Assembly: GCF_041477585.1 (NCBI RefSeq)
Contig: NZ_JBGNYA010000001.1
Location: 868,001-932,000 of the forward strand
Reading direction: 5' to 3'
Source of the DNA: Halobellus sp. MBLA0158
GTDB taxonomy: Archaea > Halobacteriota > Halobacteria > Halobacteriales > Haloferacaceae
Length of the DNA: 64,000 nucleotides
The notes under the pieces were generated by a model. It had not been told where the DNA came from, did not search any database, and worked only from the letters and a program-made list of their open reading frames with translations. A program made the position numbers and the translations under genes. The first letter of the stretch is position 1. Each line of letters begins with the position of its first letter. This document shows positions 35,983-45,767 of this stretch, one piece after another.

Positions 35983-36744
35983 ATGAGCGAGATCGACGTG
36001 CCCGAGAGTCACCCCCGATACCAGTCGCTGCTCACGCGACACCGGATCGAGGCGGGCGTCGAGAAGGGCATCACGAGCAAGCAGGGTCTGATCGCCGAGG
36101 GCCGCGGCGAGGCCTTCGACTACCTGCTGGGCGAGCGCACCATCGCGTCGGCCGACGAGGCCGCGCGGGCCGCGGCGGCGCTGTTGCTCCTCGCCGAGCG
36201 CCCGGTCCTCTCGGTGAACGGCAACGTCGCGGCGCTCGTGCCCGGCGAGATGATCGACCTCGCGGCCGCGGTCGGCGCCGACGTCGAAGTGAATCTCTTC
36301 AACCGAACCGACGAGCGGATGCGCGCGATCGTCGATCATCTCCGCGAGCACGGCGCCGACGACGCGGGCGTCCCGATCAAGGGCCTCGCCGCCGACGGGC
36401 GCATCCCCGGCCTCGACCACGAGCGCGCGACGGTCGACGCCGACGGTATCGGGAGCGCGGACGTCGTGCTCGTCCCCCTGGAGGACGGCGACCGCGCGGA
36501 GGCGCTCTCGGCGATGGGCAAGACCGAGATCGTGATCGACCTGAACCCCCTCTCGCGGTCGGCCCAGACCGCCGCGGTCCCGATCGTCGACAACATCCTC
36601 AGAGCGATCCCGAACATCACCGAACACGCCCGGGAACTGTCGGCCGCGTCCGACGAGGAACTGGAGCGGATCGTCCGGGAGTTCGACCCAGAGCGCGCGC
36701 TCGCGGCCGCCGAGGACGTGATCCGGTCTGGCGACCTCGACTGA
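35983..36744 (+). CDS. 4-phosphopantoate-beta-alanine ligase (phosphopantothenate synthetase)
   Basis: 253 residues. It joins phosphopantoate and beta-alanine with ATP. Family features are PESHPRYQSLLTRHRIEAGVEKGITSKQGLIAEGRGEAFDYLLGE, VLSVNGNVAALVPGEMIDLA, NLFNRTDERM, and AMGKTEIVIDLNPLSRSAQTAAVPIVDNILRA. Together with the preceding pantoate kinase it replaces bacterial PanC and PanK. Confidence 0.94.
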   Translation: MSEIDVPESHPRYQSLLTRHRIEAGVEKGITSKQGLIAEGRGEAFDYLLGERTIASADEAARAAAALLLLAERPVLSVNGNVAALVPGEMIDLAAAVGADVEVNLFNRTDERMRAIVDHLREHGADDAGVPIKGLAADGRIPGLDHERATVDADGIGSADVVLVPLEDGDRAEALSAMGKTEIVIDLNPLSRSAQTAAVPIVDNILRAIPNITEHARELSAASDEELERIVREFDPERALAAAEDVIRSGDLD

Positions 36745-36754
36745 GTCGCGACCG

Positions 36755-37477
36755 CTACTCCTGCAACTCGGCCTCTTTGAGCGCGTCGTTGAGGTCATCG
36801 CGGACGAACTCGCCCGTCTCCCTGTCCATCGCGGTCGTGACGATCCGGTTCTCCTGGACGCTCGATCCGTCGCGGAGCAGGAGTCGGACGTTGCCGTTGT
36901 CGTCGGCGCGGGTGACCTTCGCCCGCAGGCCCGTCCGGGAGCCGGTGCCGCCGGCGTCGATCGGCCCGGGGACGATCTTCTTCACGTGCGGGTGGTCGGC
37001 CACGACGCCGATCGCCCGCCGGCCGTCGCGGCCGCCGATGAGCGTCGAGTGCGACCCGCCGAGCTTCTCTCGCGGCGGCGTGTCGACGACCTCCAGCGAG
37101 CGGTCGCCGCGGCGTTCCAGCACGCGCTCGACGGGGTCGTCGCCGGCGATCCGGTAGAACTCGTGGTGCAGTTGCGCGCGGGCCTCCCGCAGCACGTCGC
37201 GGTCGCCGGCGGCGAAGACGGTCTCGGGGCGCTTGCGCCTGATGTCGTCGGCGACCTGGCCCGCGAAGTTCCGGAGTTCGACGACCTCGGCCTCGGGGTC
37301 GTCCTCGGGGAGGGTCGTCACCGTCGTCCGGCCGACGACGTCCTCGCCGTCGAGCATCGTCAGCTCCGCGCGGTCGCGCTCGAAGACGACCACGACGGCG
37401 TCGCAGTTGGCGGTGTCGCAGACCAGGCAGTAGTCGCCCGGGCGTTCGAGCGGGGTCCCGCACCGCCGGCAGTCCAT
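36755..37477 (-). CDS. DUF2103 family protein with N-terminal zinc ribbon
   Basis: 240 residues. The N-terminus MDCRRCGTPLERPGDYCLVCDTANC has two CxxC pairs, then a family domain with VVELRNFAGQVADDIRRKRPETVF, HSTLIGGRDGRRAIGVVADHPHVKKIVPGPI and the C-terminal VQENRIVTTAMDRETGEFVRDDLN. The family (COG4031) is archaeal. Its role is unknown, though the ribbon and basic surface suggest nucleic-acid binding. It is transcribed toward the PPS gene with a gap of 10 bases. Confidence 0.82.
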   Translation of the reverse strand: MDCRRCGTPLERPGDYCLVCDTANCDAVVVVFERDRAELTMLDGEDVVGRTTVTTLPEDDPEAEVVELRNFAGQVADDIRRKRPETVFAAGDRDVLREARAQLHHEFYRIAGDDPVERVLERRGDRSLEVVDTPPREKLGGSHSTLIGGRDGRRAIGVVADHPHVKKIVPGPIDAGGTGSRTGLRAKVTRADDNGNVRLLLRDGSSVQENRIVTTAMDRETGEFVRDDLNDALKEAELQE

Positions 37478-37561
37478 AGCGGCAGGAGTCGACGCGAAAA
37501 TAAAAGGACGGCTATCGAGGGCCGGAGCGGTCCTCTCGCCGGTCCGGGATTCGGCGGCGAT

Positions 37562-38968
37562 TCAGAGATCCTGCGAGTCGACCTTCAGGTACTCCCGGAG
37601 CAGGACGGTCGCGTACGAGCCCGACGGAAGCGAAAACGAGAGGTCGTAGGCATCGGCGGGGCGTTCGATCTCGTCGCCGGCGTCGCTGTCGCCGACCGCG
37701 ACCTCGACGCCCGTCCGCACGAACACCGCCCGCCGCGTCCCCGTCGAGTGGAACTCGCCCGGGAGGTCGAAGTCGCCCGGTTCGAGCCCGAGGTCGTCCA
37801 GCACCGCGCGCTCGATCTCGCCGGGTTCGCCGTCGGCGAGGTCGGTCTCGGTACCCACAAGCGGCGCCGTCACGAACGCCCGACCTCGCTCGCAGTGCCG
37901 GGTCATCACGTCGACGCGGCGCTCGGTCGCGACCTGCGTCCGGTTGGGATCAGGTCGGTAGAGCCCCTCCGGGGCGTCGGTGTCGGCGAAGCACACCACG
38001 TCGCCCTCGACGGGGCGCGCCAGCGGGAGCCCCCGCGAGAGGCGCTCGCTGACGATGCGGTTGAACGCGAAAGACTGCGCCGCGTTGACGAACAGCCGCT
38101 GGAGGTTCGTCGGGACCGCCTCCAGCGCGCGTCGCCAGTCGTCCGGCGACTCGGCGCCGTCCTCCCGCAGGCGGTGGATCATCGACCGCTCGAAGCGGAG
38201 CGCGCCGGGCATCCGCTCGATCGCTTCCGCCCAATCGGGATCGGCCGTCTCGGCCTGCTCGTCGACGAAGGTCCGGGCTTCCTGTGTCGCCTCGGGCTCG
38301 GCGTCGAAGGGGTTGCCGACGTAGGTCAGGACCGCCTCGCGCCACTCGCCGCGGGCGATGCGGAGGCCGACCTCGTGGGTGACGGGCCGGCGGCTCCCGA
38401 AGCGCTGGTGGCCGAAGTAGTTCGGTACCGCGACGTCGAGGGGGCTGGCTCGGTCCCCTCCGCTGTCCGAACCGCCCTCGAACGGCGCGTGCAGTTCGGC
38501 GGTGATCGCCTCCACCGACCCGATGTCGGCGTCGCGGACGCGGATCTCGAAGGCGTTCCCCGCCAGGTCGCCGAAGTGGAGCGCGCGCCCGACCCGGCCG
38601 AGCGCCTCGATCTCGGCGCCGTCGACGTCCGGGAGGTCGTCGGGGTCGATCTCGGCGAGGGAGAACAGCTGTGTCGTGACCGCGTGCTTGTCCTTCGTGC
38701 CCGCCCACGACACCCGCTCGCGGCTGATTCCGAGCGCGCCAGAGAGCCGGCGCGCGAAGTCGTTCGTGTCCCACTCCCGGAGCGTCGCGCGGACGAGCAG
38801 GTGGGGGTAGTCTCCGACGTCCGCCGACAGCGGCTCCGGACCGACGGTCTCCAGTTCCCGGACGCGAAAGTCCTCGGGGGTCGCGCGGAGCCGACCGCCG
38901 GTCCCGGCGGCGTCGCTCAGGTAGTACTCGATGCCGACGCGCCGTTCCCGCGGGTGTGCCTCGCGCAT
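37562..38968 (-). CDS. truD: tRNA pseudouridine(13) synthase TruD
   Basis: 468 residues. It isomerises U13 of tRNA. Visible motifs are [54 protein letters not shown], the catalytic region [20 protein letters not shown] with the aspartate of KDKH, and the TRUD domain [31 protein letters not shown]. An earlier start (TTG at 39001) is in frame, but the ATG at 38968 is preferred. The gene lies 72 bases downstream of a histidine kinase gene that separates it from pth2. Confidence 0.93.
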   Translation of the reverse strand: MREAHPRERRVGIEYYLSDAAGTGGRLRATPEDFRVRELETVGPEPLSADVGDYPHLLVRATLREWDTNDFARRLSGALGISRERVSWAGTKDKHAVTTQLFSLAEIDPDDLPDVDGAEIEALGRVGRALHFGDLAGNAFEIRVRDADIGSVEAITAELHAPFEGGSDSGGDRASPLDVAVPNYFGHQRFGSRRPVTHEVGLRIARGEWREAVLTYVGNPFDAEPEATQEARTFVDEQAETADPDWAEAIERMPGALRFERSMIHRLREDGAESPDDWRRALEAVPTNLQRLFVNAAQSFAFNRIVSERLSRGLPLARPVEGDVVCFADTDAPEGLYRPDPNRTQVATERRVDVMTRHCERGRAFVTAPLVGTETDLADGEPGEIERAVLDDLGLEPGDFDLPGEFHSTGTRRAVFVRTGVEVAVGDSDAGDEIERPADAYDLSFSLPSGSYATVLLREYLKVDSQDL

Positions 38969-39040
38969 CCGATCGGGTTCGGGTTCCCGCTCGACGGTCA
39001 AGGCCGCTCCGGTTCGGCGCTCCCCCGATCGCCGATCGGC

Positions 39041-40117
39041 TCACCGCCGGCCGTCCGCCCGCTCGGCCCCGACCGCGTCCATCCCGGTGATCTCGAAGCG
39101 GGCTCCCCCCGATTCCGACTCGCAGACGGCGATCTCCCAGCCGTGGGCCTCGACCGCGGCGGCGACGATGTTCAGGCCGAAGCCCGTCCCGTCGTCGGCC
39201 GTGGTGTACCCGTGCTCGAAGATCCGGCCTCTATCCCCGGCCGGGATGCCCGGGCCGTCGTCGACGACGGCGACGCCCCCGCGGTCGAGCGGGGCGACGC
39301 GGACGCTGACGCCGCCGTCGCCGGCGTGTCGGAGCGCGTTCTCGAAGAGGTTCTCGAAGAGCCGGCCGAGCCGCCGCGCGTCGCCGACGACCGTCCCGAG
39401 CGAGCCCTCGATGCTGAACTCACAGCGCCCCACGTCGCCGCAGTCCGCGCCGGCCCGGTCGTCCTGGCACTCGCTGACGGCCGCCCAGGCGTCGGCGACG
39501 ACCGCGTCGAGGTCGACGCTCTCGGGGTCGTCGATGCGGCGGCCGTCGCTGACGAGCGCGTGGACGTCGCCGACGATGTCGCGCATCCGGGCGTGGACCC
39601 GGTCGAGCCGGTCCAGGAACTCGCGGCCACCCTCGACCTCGGTCCTGAGGATGCCCGCCTGGGCCTCGGCCGCGTTCAGGGGGTTCCGGAGGTCGTGGAC
39701 GAGCGTCTCCGCGAGGCGTTCGAGCCGGTGCTCGCGCTCGGCTCTCGCCGTGACGTCCCTGACGACGCACGCCAGGCACGCGCGGCCGTCGACGGCGGTC
39801 CGGGAGACGGTCGACTCCGCGGTGAAGGTCGTGCCGTCCGCCCGCCGGGCCCGCCAGCGGTACGTCCCGCTGCCGCCGTCTGCGGCGTCCCGCGCGGCCG
39901 CCGCCCGCGAGGCGGCCTCGCGCTCCGGGTCGTCGGCGTACGCCGCGGGGTCGAGGTCGCGGAACCGCTCGCAGGAGTAGCCGAAGACGTCGTCGACGCC
40001 GCCGGTCGCGTGACGGAGCGCGCCGCTCTCGGCGTCGTACAGCAGCACCGCGTCTCCGAGGTCGGAGGCGACCTGCGAGAACGCCGCTGCCGCGTCCGAT
40101 CCCGCGGGGTCCTTCAT
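39041..40117 (-). CDS. PAS-domain histidine kinase
   Basis: 358 residues. A PAS domain occupies residues of about 10-125 (VLLYDAESGALRHATGGVDDVFGY, TYRWRARRADGTTFTAESTVSR). Phospho-acceptor H141 lies in TLVHDLRNPLNAAEAQ, and the ATPase domain shows FENLFENALRHAGDGGVSV, VDDGPGIP and GTGFGLNIVAAAVEAHG. It is cytoplasmic and has no adjacent response regulator. The ATG at 40117 and a GTG at 40120 are both possible. It sits between pth2 and truD on the same strand, so it may be expressed with them. Confidence 0.9.
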   Translation of the reverse strand: MKDPAGSDAAAAFSQVASDLGDAVLLYDAESGALRHATGGVDDVFGYSCERFRDLDPAAYADDPEREAASRAAAARDAADGGSGTYRWRARRADGTTFTAESTVSRTAVDGRACLACVVRDVTARAEREHRLERLAETLVHDLRNPLNAAEAQAGILRTEVEGGREFLDRLDRVHARMRDIVGDVHALVSDGRRIDDPESVDLDAVVADAWAAVSECQDDRAGADCGDVGRCEFSIEGSLGTVVGDARRLGRLFENLFENALRHAGDGGVSVRVAPLDRGGVAVVDDGPGIPAGDRGRIFEHGYTTADDGTGFGLNIVAAAVEAHGWEIAVCESESGGARFEITGMDAVGAERADGRR

Positions 40118-40201
40118 CACGTCGTTCTCCGTCGGGAGAGTTGGTAAGTGGTTCGGCCGTTTGTCGCCTCGGCCGCTCCGCCGGCCGCTCTGGGCCGCCG
40201 T

Positions 40202-40540
40202 TCAGTACAGCGAGAGGTCGCCCGTCACGCGGTCGACATCGTCGTCGGCGGCCGGGCCGACCGCCAGACAGGTCACGGTTCCGGGGTCGAGCTGGGTGTG
40301 GCCGGCGTCGCGGACGACGGCGTTCGGCAGGCCCAGCCGCTCGGCCTCGTCGGCGAGGCGGAACAGCGTCTCCTCGCCGTCGGCCTTGAGGACGACCTTC
40401 TTCTGCCCCTCGCCCTTCCAGCGCTTCCGGGTCCGGTCGTCGGTGTCCTCGTACGCCGACAGCGACGCGTGGGCGACCTGTGCGGCCAGCTTCCCGCGGC
40501 CCATCCCGAGGTCGGTCCGGGCGACGATGGCCTGCTTCAT
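40202..40540 (-). CDS. pth2: Peptidyl-tRNA hydrolase Pth2
   Basis: 112 residues, archaeal/eukaryotic type. It frees tRNA from peptidyl-tRNA that drops off ribosomes. Motifs are [81 protein letters not shown]. The ATG at 40540 is the family start. An upstream in-frame start would add 19 residues unrelated to the family. It is upstream of the histidine kinase and truD genes. Confidence 0.95.
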   Translation of the reverse strand: MKQAIVARTDLGMGRGKLAAQVAHASLSAYEDTDDRTRKRWKGEGQKKVVLKADGEETLFRLADEAERLGLPNAVVRDAGHTQLDPGTVTCLAVGPAADDDVDRVTGDLSLY

Positions 40541-40636
40541 ACGCGGGGATGTCGGTCGCGCGGCTATATACTGTCGGTACTCGACGCGCTCCGGCAACGG
40601 ATGGCTTTACGTCCCTCGCTCACGGTACCCCGGACA

Positions 40637-41284
40637 ATGATACTCTCGGACGACGACATCCTCGCGCGCCTGGAGGCCGGCGATCTCGTCGTCGAGCCCA
40701 TCGACGACCTCGATATGCAGGTCCAGCCGGCCAGCCTCGATCTGCGCCTCGGCGAGGAATTCCTGGAGTTCCAGCGCACGAACATCTCCTGTATCCACCC
40801 CAACCGGGAGTCCGAAGTCTCCGAGTACGTCACCGAGACGCGGGTCCCCGAGGGCGAGGAGTTCATCCTCCACCCGGGCGATTTCGTCCTCGGGACGACT
40901 AAAGAGCGCGTCGAGATCCCCCCCGATCTCCTGGCGAGCGTCGAGGGCCGCTCGTCGCTCGGCCGGCTGGCGGTCGTGATCCACGCCACTGCCGGCATCG
41001 TCGACCCGGGCTACGAGGGCCAGATCACGCTGGAGCTCTCGAACCTGGGCACCGCGCCGGTCGCGCTCACGCCCGGGATGCGCGTCTCACAGCTCATCTT
41101 CACCGAACTGAAACAGCCCGCGGCGCGCCCCTACGGCGTCGAGCGCGGCTCGAAGTACCAGGGCCAGTCGGGCCCGCAGGCCTCGCGGATCGGCGCCGAC
41201 CCCGAGTTCGCGGCCGGCGGCGACGGTGACGAGGCCGGGACCGCTCCCGACGCCCGCAACGCCCCCGACTCAGAGCCACGATGA
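40637..41284 (+). CDS. dcd: dCTP deaminase
   Basis: 215 residues. It deaminates dCTP to dUTP, feeding dTTP synthesis. Features are [102 protein letters not shown], with the catalytic glutamate in the last part. An acidic tail of about 30 residues follows the conserved core. Its TGA overlaps the ATG of thiR (ATGA). Confidence 0.94.
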   Translation: MILSDDDILARLEAGDLVVEPIDDLDMQVQPASLDLRLGEEFLEFQRTNISCIHPNRESEVSEYVTETRVPEGEEFILHPGDFVLGTTKERVEIPPDLLASVEGRSSLGRLAVVIHATAGIVDPGYEGQITLELSNLGTAPVALTPGMRVSQLIFTELKQPAARPYGVERGSKYQGQSGPQASRIGADPEFAAGGDGDEAGTAPDARNAPDSEPR

Positions 41285-42189
41285 GATTCATCGAGGAGGT
41301 CGTCGTCGACGAGTTCCTCCCCACCTTTCGGTCGATGCTGGCCGAGGCGCTCCGCGAGCGCGGCCTCACCCAACACGAGGTCGCCGAGGCGCTCGGCATC
41401 AGCCAGAGCGCCGTCTCGAAGTACGCCCACGGCGACGTGAGCCGGCGCGAGGAGGTCCTCGACGACGAGCGCGTGCAGGACTTGGTCGAGCGCGTCGCCG
41501 ACGGCCTCGCGACCGGCGATATGAGCCGCGTGCAGGCGCTCGTCGAGGCCGAGGTCCTGATCCGCCGGCTGGAGGCCGGCGACCTCCTCGCGAGGCTCCA
41601 CGAGGAGGCGATGCCCGAACTCGCCGACTACGAGGGCTACGAGCGGATCCACGACCCCGAGAGCGGCCTGCGGACGAGCGAGCAGGTCCGCTCGTCGGTC
41701 CGGCGGGCGCTCCGCCGACTCACGAACGCCAGCGGCTTCGCCGGCCTGATCCCGAACGTCGGCTCGAACCTCGTGGAGTGCCTCCCCGACGCGGCGACCG
41801 TCGACGACGTCGCGGGCGTGCCCGGCCGGATCTTCGACGTGAAGGGCCGCGCCACGGTCCCCGGCGACCCGGAGTTCGGCGTCTCCGAGCACGTCGCGAG
41901 CGTGCTTCTCTCGGCCCGCGAGGCCGGTCGCGACGTCCACGCCGCCGTCAACATCCGCTACGATCCGGACCTCGTCGCCGACCTCGACGCCGCGGGCTAC
42001 GACTGTATCGAGTTCGACGCCGACGCGCCCGCGGACCCGATCCGGGAGGCGCTCGCCGACCGCGAGGGTCTCTCGGACACCTTCGTCTGCTACCAGACCG
42101 GCGGGTACGGCATCGAGCCGATCACCTACGTGCTCGGCCCCGACGCCGACGCGGTCGTCACCGCGGTTAAGGCGCTCCTCGATCGGTGA
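41281..42189 (+). CDS. thiR: HTH-ThiN protein, thiamine-responsive repressor ThiR type
   Basis: 302 residues. An N-terminal helix-turn-helix ([32 protein letters not shown]) is followed by a linker with repeat helices and a ThiN domain (about residues 130-302: [52 protein letters not shown] and [19 protein letters not shown]). In haloarchaea such fusions are known or predicted thiamine-phosphate-sensing repressors. ThiN is a thiamine-phosphate synthase domain, here serving as ligand sensor. It overlaps dcd by four bases. Confidence 0.88.
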   Translation: MRFIEEVVVDEFLPTFRSMLAEALRERGLTQHEVAEALGISQSAVSKYAHGDVSRREEVLDDERVQDLVERVADGLATGDMSRVQALVEAEVLIRRLEAGDLLARLHEEAMPELADYEGYERIHDPESGLRTSEQVRSSVRRALRRLTNASGFAGLIPNVGSNLVECLPDAATVDDVAGVPGRIFDVKGRATVPGDPEFGVSEHVASVLLSAREAGRDVHAAVNIRYDPDLVADLDAAGYDCIEFDADAPADPIREALADREGLSDTFVCYQTGGYGIEPITYVLGPDADAVVTAVKALLDR

Positions 42190-42288
42190 CGCTCGCCGCG
42201 TCGCGGCCGGGTCCGAGCCGGCGGTCGTGCGCGACCCGCGGCAGGTGGCGAACGACTTAGGCCCGTTCGGGTGCAAGGTCCAGTACCG

Positions 42289-43284
42289 ATGAATATGCTC
42301 GTCGACGGCGAGTGGCGCACCGACGCCTACGAGGCGACGAACGAGGACGGAGAGTTCGACAGGGACGAGACGTCCTTCCGCGACCGGATCCAGGACGACC
42401 CCGACGCGGAGTTCCCCGCCGAGTCCGGCCGCTACCACGTCTACATCTCCCGGGCGTGCCCGTGGGCCCACCGCGTGGCGATGACCCGGCGGCTGCTCGG
42501 CCTCGAAGACGACATCACCCTCTCGATCGTCGAGCCCGAGCGGTACAACGACGGCTGGGAGTTCTCCGAGGAGTACCCCGATCCGCTCTACGGCGCGGAG
42601 TACCTCCGGGACATCTACGTCCGCGCCGACGCCGACTTCACGGGGCGCGTGACGGTCCCGGTGCTCTGGGACAAGGAAGCAGAGACCATCGTCAACAACG
42701 AGTCCCGCGAGATTATGCGGATGCTCAGCACGGAGTTCGACGACCGGAACGACGTCGACCTCCTGCCGGAGGGCCGCGAGGACGAGATCGACGACATCAT
42801 CGACGACGTCTACGAGTCGATCAACAACGGCGTCTACCGCGCGGGCTTCGCCGACGCCCAGGACGCCTACGAGCGGGCCGTCGACGACCTCTTCGACGCC
42901 TTGGACCACTGGGAGGAGGTCTTCGACGACCAGCGCTTCCTCGCGGGCGAGGTCTTCACCGAGGCAGACATCGCGATGTTCGCGACGCTCGTCCGCTTCG
43001 ACCACGTCTACCACACCCACTTCAAGTGCAACCGCCGCGCGATCCACGAGTACCCGAACCTCTGGAACTACACGAAGGAGGTCTACCAGCTGGGCGACAT
43101 CTCCGAGACGGTGAACGTCGACCACATCACGCGCCACTACTACAAGAGCCACGGCGACATCAACCCCAAGCGGCTCGTCCCGACCGGCCCCGACATCGAC
43201 TTCTCGGCGCCGCACAACCGCGACCGCCTGCCGGCCGATCTGCCCGCTGAACTCCGCGGGGACGCCGCCGTCGCCGACGACTGA
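42289..43284 (+). CDS. Glutathionyl-hydroquinone reductase-like protein (Xi-class GST)
   Basis: 331 residues. Residues 50-62 give the thioredoxin-fold active site HVYISRACPWAHR with redox cysteine C57. The GST C-terminal helical domain starts around 170. Xi-class enzymes reduce glutathionyl-hydroquinones in bacteria. Haloarchaea use gamma-glutamylcysteine instead, made by GshA in the same window, so that is the more plausible cofactor. The reaction is therefore inferred. The ATG at 42289 gives MNMLVDGEWRTDAYE. Confidence 0.88.
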   Translation: MNMLVDGEWRTDAYEATNEDGEFDRDETSFRDRIQDDPDAEFPAESGRYHVYISRACPWAHRVAMTRRLLGLEDDITLSIVEPERYNDGWEFSEEYPDPLYGAEYLRDIYVRADADFTGRVTVPVLWDKEAETIVNNESREIMRMLSTEFDDRNDVDLLPEGREDEIDDIIDDVYESINNGVYRAGFADAQDAYERAVDDLFDALDHWEEVFDDQRFLAGEVFTEADIAMFATLVRFDHVYHTHFKCNRRAIHEYPNLWNYTKEVYQLGDISETVNVDHITRHYYKSHGDINPKRLVPTGPDIDFSAPHNRDRLPADLPAELRGDAAVADD

Positions 43285-43346
43285 ATCTCCTCCTACCTCG
43301 CTCCCGACGCGTCGCCTTCTTATCCGCGCCCTCCGTCCGTGCCCGT

Positions 43347-44069
43347 ATGACAGACAGCGATCCGGCGACGTCCGAGCGGCCGGCCTCGGAGACGACGCCG
43401 GAGCAGACCCGACGCGAGACGCCCGGCGGCGGCGTCCGCCCGACCGCCGATTCGATCGAGCCGGCCGCGCCCGCGGAGTTCGGCCTGGTCCAGGCCTGGT
43501 GGGGCGGCGGCAAGGGCAAGACCACGGCCGCGCTCGGGATGGCCTTCCGGGCCGCGGGCCACGGCTACCGCGTCCACGTCCTGCAGTTCCTGAAGGGCGG
43601 CGCCGACTCCGTCGAGGGCGTCCGCGGCGAGTACAACGCCATCGCGGCGGTCCCGGGGATCTCCTACGAGAACACCGGCCACTACGGCTGGCACGGCCTG
43701 CTCGACGGCTCTGACGACGACGAACACCTGGCGAAGGCCCGCGGCGCGCTCGCTCGCGCCGAGGAGATCCTCTCGGGCGCCGCCGACGCGGACCTGACCG
43801 AGCCGCTCGACCTCGACGGGGACCTGACGGACGGCGTCCACCTGCTCGTCCTCGACGAGGTGCTCTACGCGGTCGACCAGGGACTCCTCGACGAATCGGA
43901 CATCCTCGATCTCCTGGAGCAAAAGCCCGACAGTTTGGAACTGGTCCTGACCGGGAGCCACACCGAACCGACGTACCTCCTCGATTCCGCCGACCTCGTG
44001 ACAGAAGTGCGGAAGGTGAAACACCCCTTCGATCGGGGAGTCCGCGCGCGGAAGGGCACCGAGTACTGA
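43347..44069 (+). CDS. cobO: Cob(I)yrinic acid a,c-diamide adenosyltransferase
   Basis: 240 residues, with a disordered N-terminal 45 residues. The P-loop-like GLVQAWWGGGKGKTTAALGMAFRAAGHGYRV is the CobA/BtuR signature, and LLVLDEVLYAVDQGLL and LVLTGSHTEPTYLLDSADLVTEVRKVKHPFDRGVRARKGTEY complete the family. It transfers the adenosyl group from ATP to cobalt. Three bases separate it from the cobyric acid synthase gene. Confidence 0.94.
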   Translation: MTDSDPATSERPASETTPEQTRRETPGGGVRPTADSIEPAAPAEFGLVQAWWGGGKGKTTAALGMAFRAAGHGYRVHVLQFLKGGADSVEGVRGEYNAIAAVPGISYENTGHYGWHGLLDGSDDDEHLAKARGALARAEEILSGAADADLTEPLDLDGDLTDGVHLLVLDEVLYAVDQGLLDESDILDLLEQKPDSLELVLTGSHTEPTYLLDSADLVTEVRKVKHPFDRGVRARKGTEY

Positions 44070-44072
44070 GCG

Positions 44073-45722
44073 ATGGTCGACGATCCCGACGACCCAGACG
44101 ACGCGACGGGCGGGGACGCGGCCGAGACGATCCTCGTCGCGGGTACGGCGAGCCACGTCGGCAAGAGCACCGTCGCCGCGGGGCTCTGCCGCCGACTCGC
44201 GGACGCCGGCGTCGACGTCGCGCCGTTCAAGGCGCAGAATATGAGCAACGAGGCGCGCGCGGTCCTCCGGCCGGAGGCGGTCCGCGGCGGCGATAGTGGG
44301 ACGTCGCGGACGGGCGCCCCTGACCGCGAGGATCCGGTCTTCGGCGAGATCGGCGTCTCGCAGTACGTCCAGGCGCGCGCGGCGGGCGTCCGGCCGACGA
44401 CCGACCACAACCCCGTCCTCCTGAAGCCCCGCGGCGAGGGCGAGTCTCAGCTCGTCGTCGACGGCGTCGCGGTCGGTCACTACGCCGCCGGCGACTACTA
44501 CGACGAGCACTGGTCCGATGCTCGGGCGGCCGCCGAAGCGGCCCACGCGCGCCTCGCGGCCGCCCACGACGTCGTCGTCGCCGAGGGCGCGGGCTCGATC
44601 GCGGAGATCAACTTCCACGACCGGGACCTCGCGAACGTCGAGACCGCGCGCTTCGCCGACGCCCGGATTCTGCTCGTCGCGGACATCGAGCGCGGCGGCG
44701 TCTTCGCCTCGATCGTCGGGACGCTCGAACTCCTCCCCGACGACGTCCGCGAGCGCGTCGCCGGCGTCGCCATCACCAAATTCAGGGGCGACCGCTCGCT
44801 CCTCGACCCTGGGATCGAGGCCGTAGAGGAGCGGACCGGCGTTCCCGTTCTCGCGGTGCTGCCCTACGACGACCCCGGACTCCCCGACGAGGACAGCGTC
44901 TCCCTCCCCGCCCCGGACGAGCGCGAGGTCCGCGGCGCCGACGACGGCGTTCCGGACTCCCGATCCGTTACCGTCGCCGTCCCCCGCCTCCCGCGGGCGT
45001 CGAACACGGCCGACGTCGACCCGCTCGCCGACACCCCGGGCGTTCGGGTTGCCTTCGTCCCCCTTGACGCCCCGCTCTCCGATGCCGATGCGGTCGTCCT
45101 CACCGGCACGAAGAACACCGCCGACGACCTCCGGGCGGCCCGTGAGGCCGGCCTCCACGAGCGACTGCGGGACTTCGGCGGCCCGGTCGTCGGCCTCTGC
45201 GGCGGCTACCAGCTCCTCGGCGAGCGCCTCGTCGACGCCGACGTCGAGGGCGTCGGCGCGGAAGCGACGGTCGAGGGCCTCGGGCTCCTGCCGGTCGAGA
45301 CCGCGTTCTCGGAGGCGAAGCGCGTCGCGCCCGCCGAGTGGACGATAGACGGCTGCGCTCCGCTCGCGGGCGTCTCGGGCGTCGTCGAGGGATACGAGAT
45401 CCACGCCGGCGAGACGCGCGTATCGGGCGCGGCGGCCGATTCCATCGAGACGCCGTTTTCGGCTCCCGACCGTGAGCCCGTGACGCTCGGCGCCGCCGCG
45501 GGCGACGTCCTCGGCACGTACCTCCACGGACTCTTCGAGAACGACGCGGCGCGCGAGGCGTTCGTGGATACCGTCTTCGAGCGCGCCGGTGTCCCGCGTC
45601 CGAGCGAGCGGCCGTCCGCGGACAGGAGCGATCGAGACCCGTACGCGCGCGCCGCCGACCTCGTCGCGTCGGTTCCGCTCGATCCGCTCCTCGCCGCGTC
45701 GCCGTCGGAGAATCAGCGCTGA
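44073..45722 (+). CDS. cbiP: Cobyric acid synthase
   Basis: 549 residues. The N-terminal dethiobiotin-synthetase-like domain ([39 protein letters not shown]) binds ATP. The C-terminal class I glutamine amidotransferase has nucleophile C376 in [14 protein letters not shown] and the histidine of [11 protein letters not shown]. It amidates cobyrinic acid side chains in adenosylcobalamin synthesis. It forms an operon with cobO. A family extra loop (GVPDSRSV) sits between the domains. Confidence 0.94.
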   Translation: MVDDPDDPDDATGGDAAETILVAGTASHVGKSTVAAGLCRRLADAGVDVAPFKAQNMSNEARAVLRPEAVRGGDSGTSRTGAPDREDPVFGEIGVSQYVQARAAGVRPTTDHNPVLLKPRGEGESQLVVDGVAVGHYAAGDYYDEHWSDARAAAEAAHARLAAAHDVVVAEGAGSIAEINFHDRDLANVETARFADARILLVADIERGGVFASIVGTLELLPDDVRERVAGVAITKFRGDRSLLDPGIEAVEERTGVPVLAVLPYDDPGLPDEDSVSLPAPDEREVRGADDGVPDSRSVTVAVPRLPRASNTADVDPLADTPGVRVAFVPLDAPLSDADAVVLTGTKNTADDLRAAREAGLHERLRDFGGPVVGLCGGYQLLGERLVDADVEGVGAEATVEGLGLLPVETAFSEAKRVAPAEWTIDGCAPLAGVSGVVEGYEIHAGETRVSGAAADSIETPFSAPDREPVTLGAAAGDVLGTYLHGLFENDAAREAFVDTVFERAGVPRPSERPSADRSDRDPYARAADLVASVPLDPLLAASPSENQR

Positions 45723-45767
45723 GACGCGGACTCGAAGACTTTTGAAGGGGTACCCCGTGGGGAGCCT

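Noticed and set aside
39041-40117. Kinase gene as a pseudogene insertion
   Set aside because: PAS, H box, N, G1 and G2 motifs are all present and the frame has no break.
36986-40147. Very long plus-strand frame of over 1000 codons opposite DUF2103, truD and a kinase gene
   Set aside because: The minus-strand genes carry clear family motifs; the plus frame is a low-stop artefact without recognisable domains.
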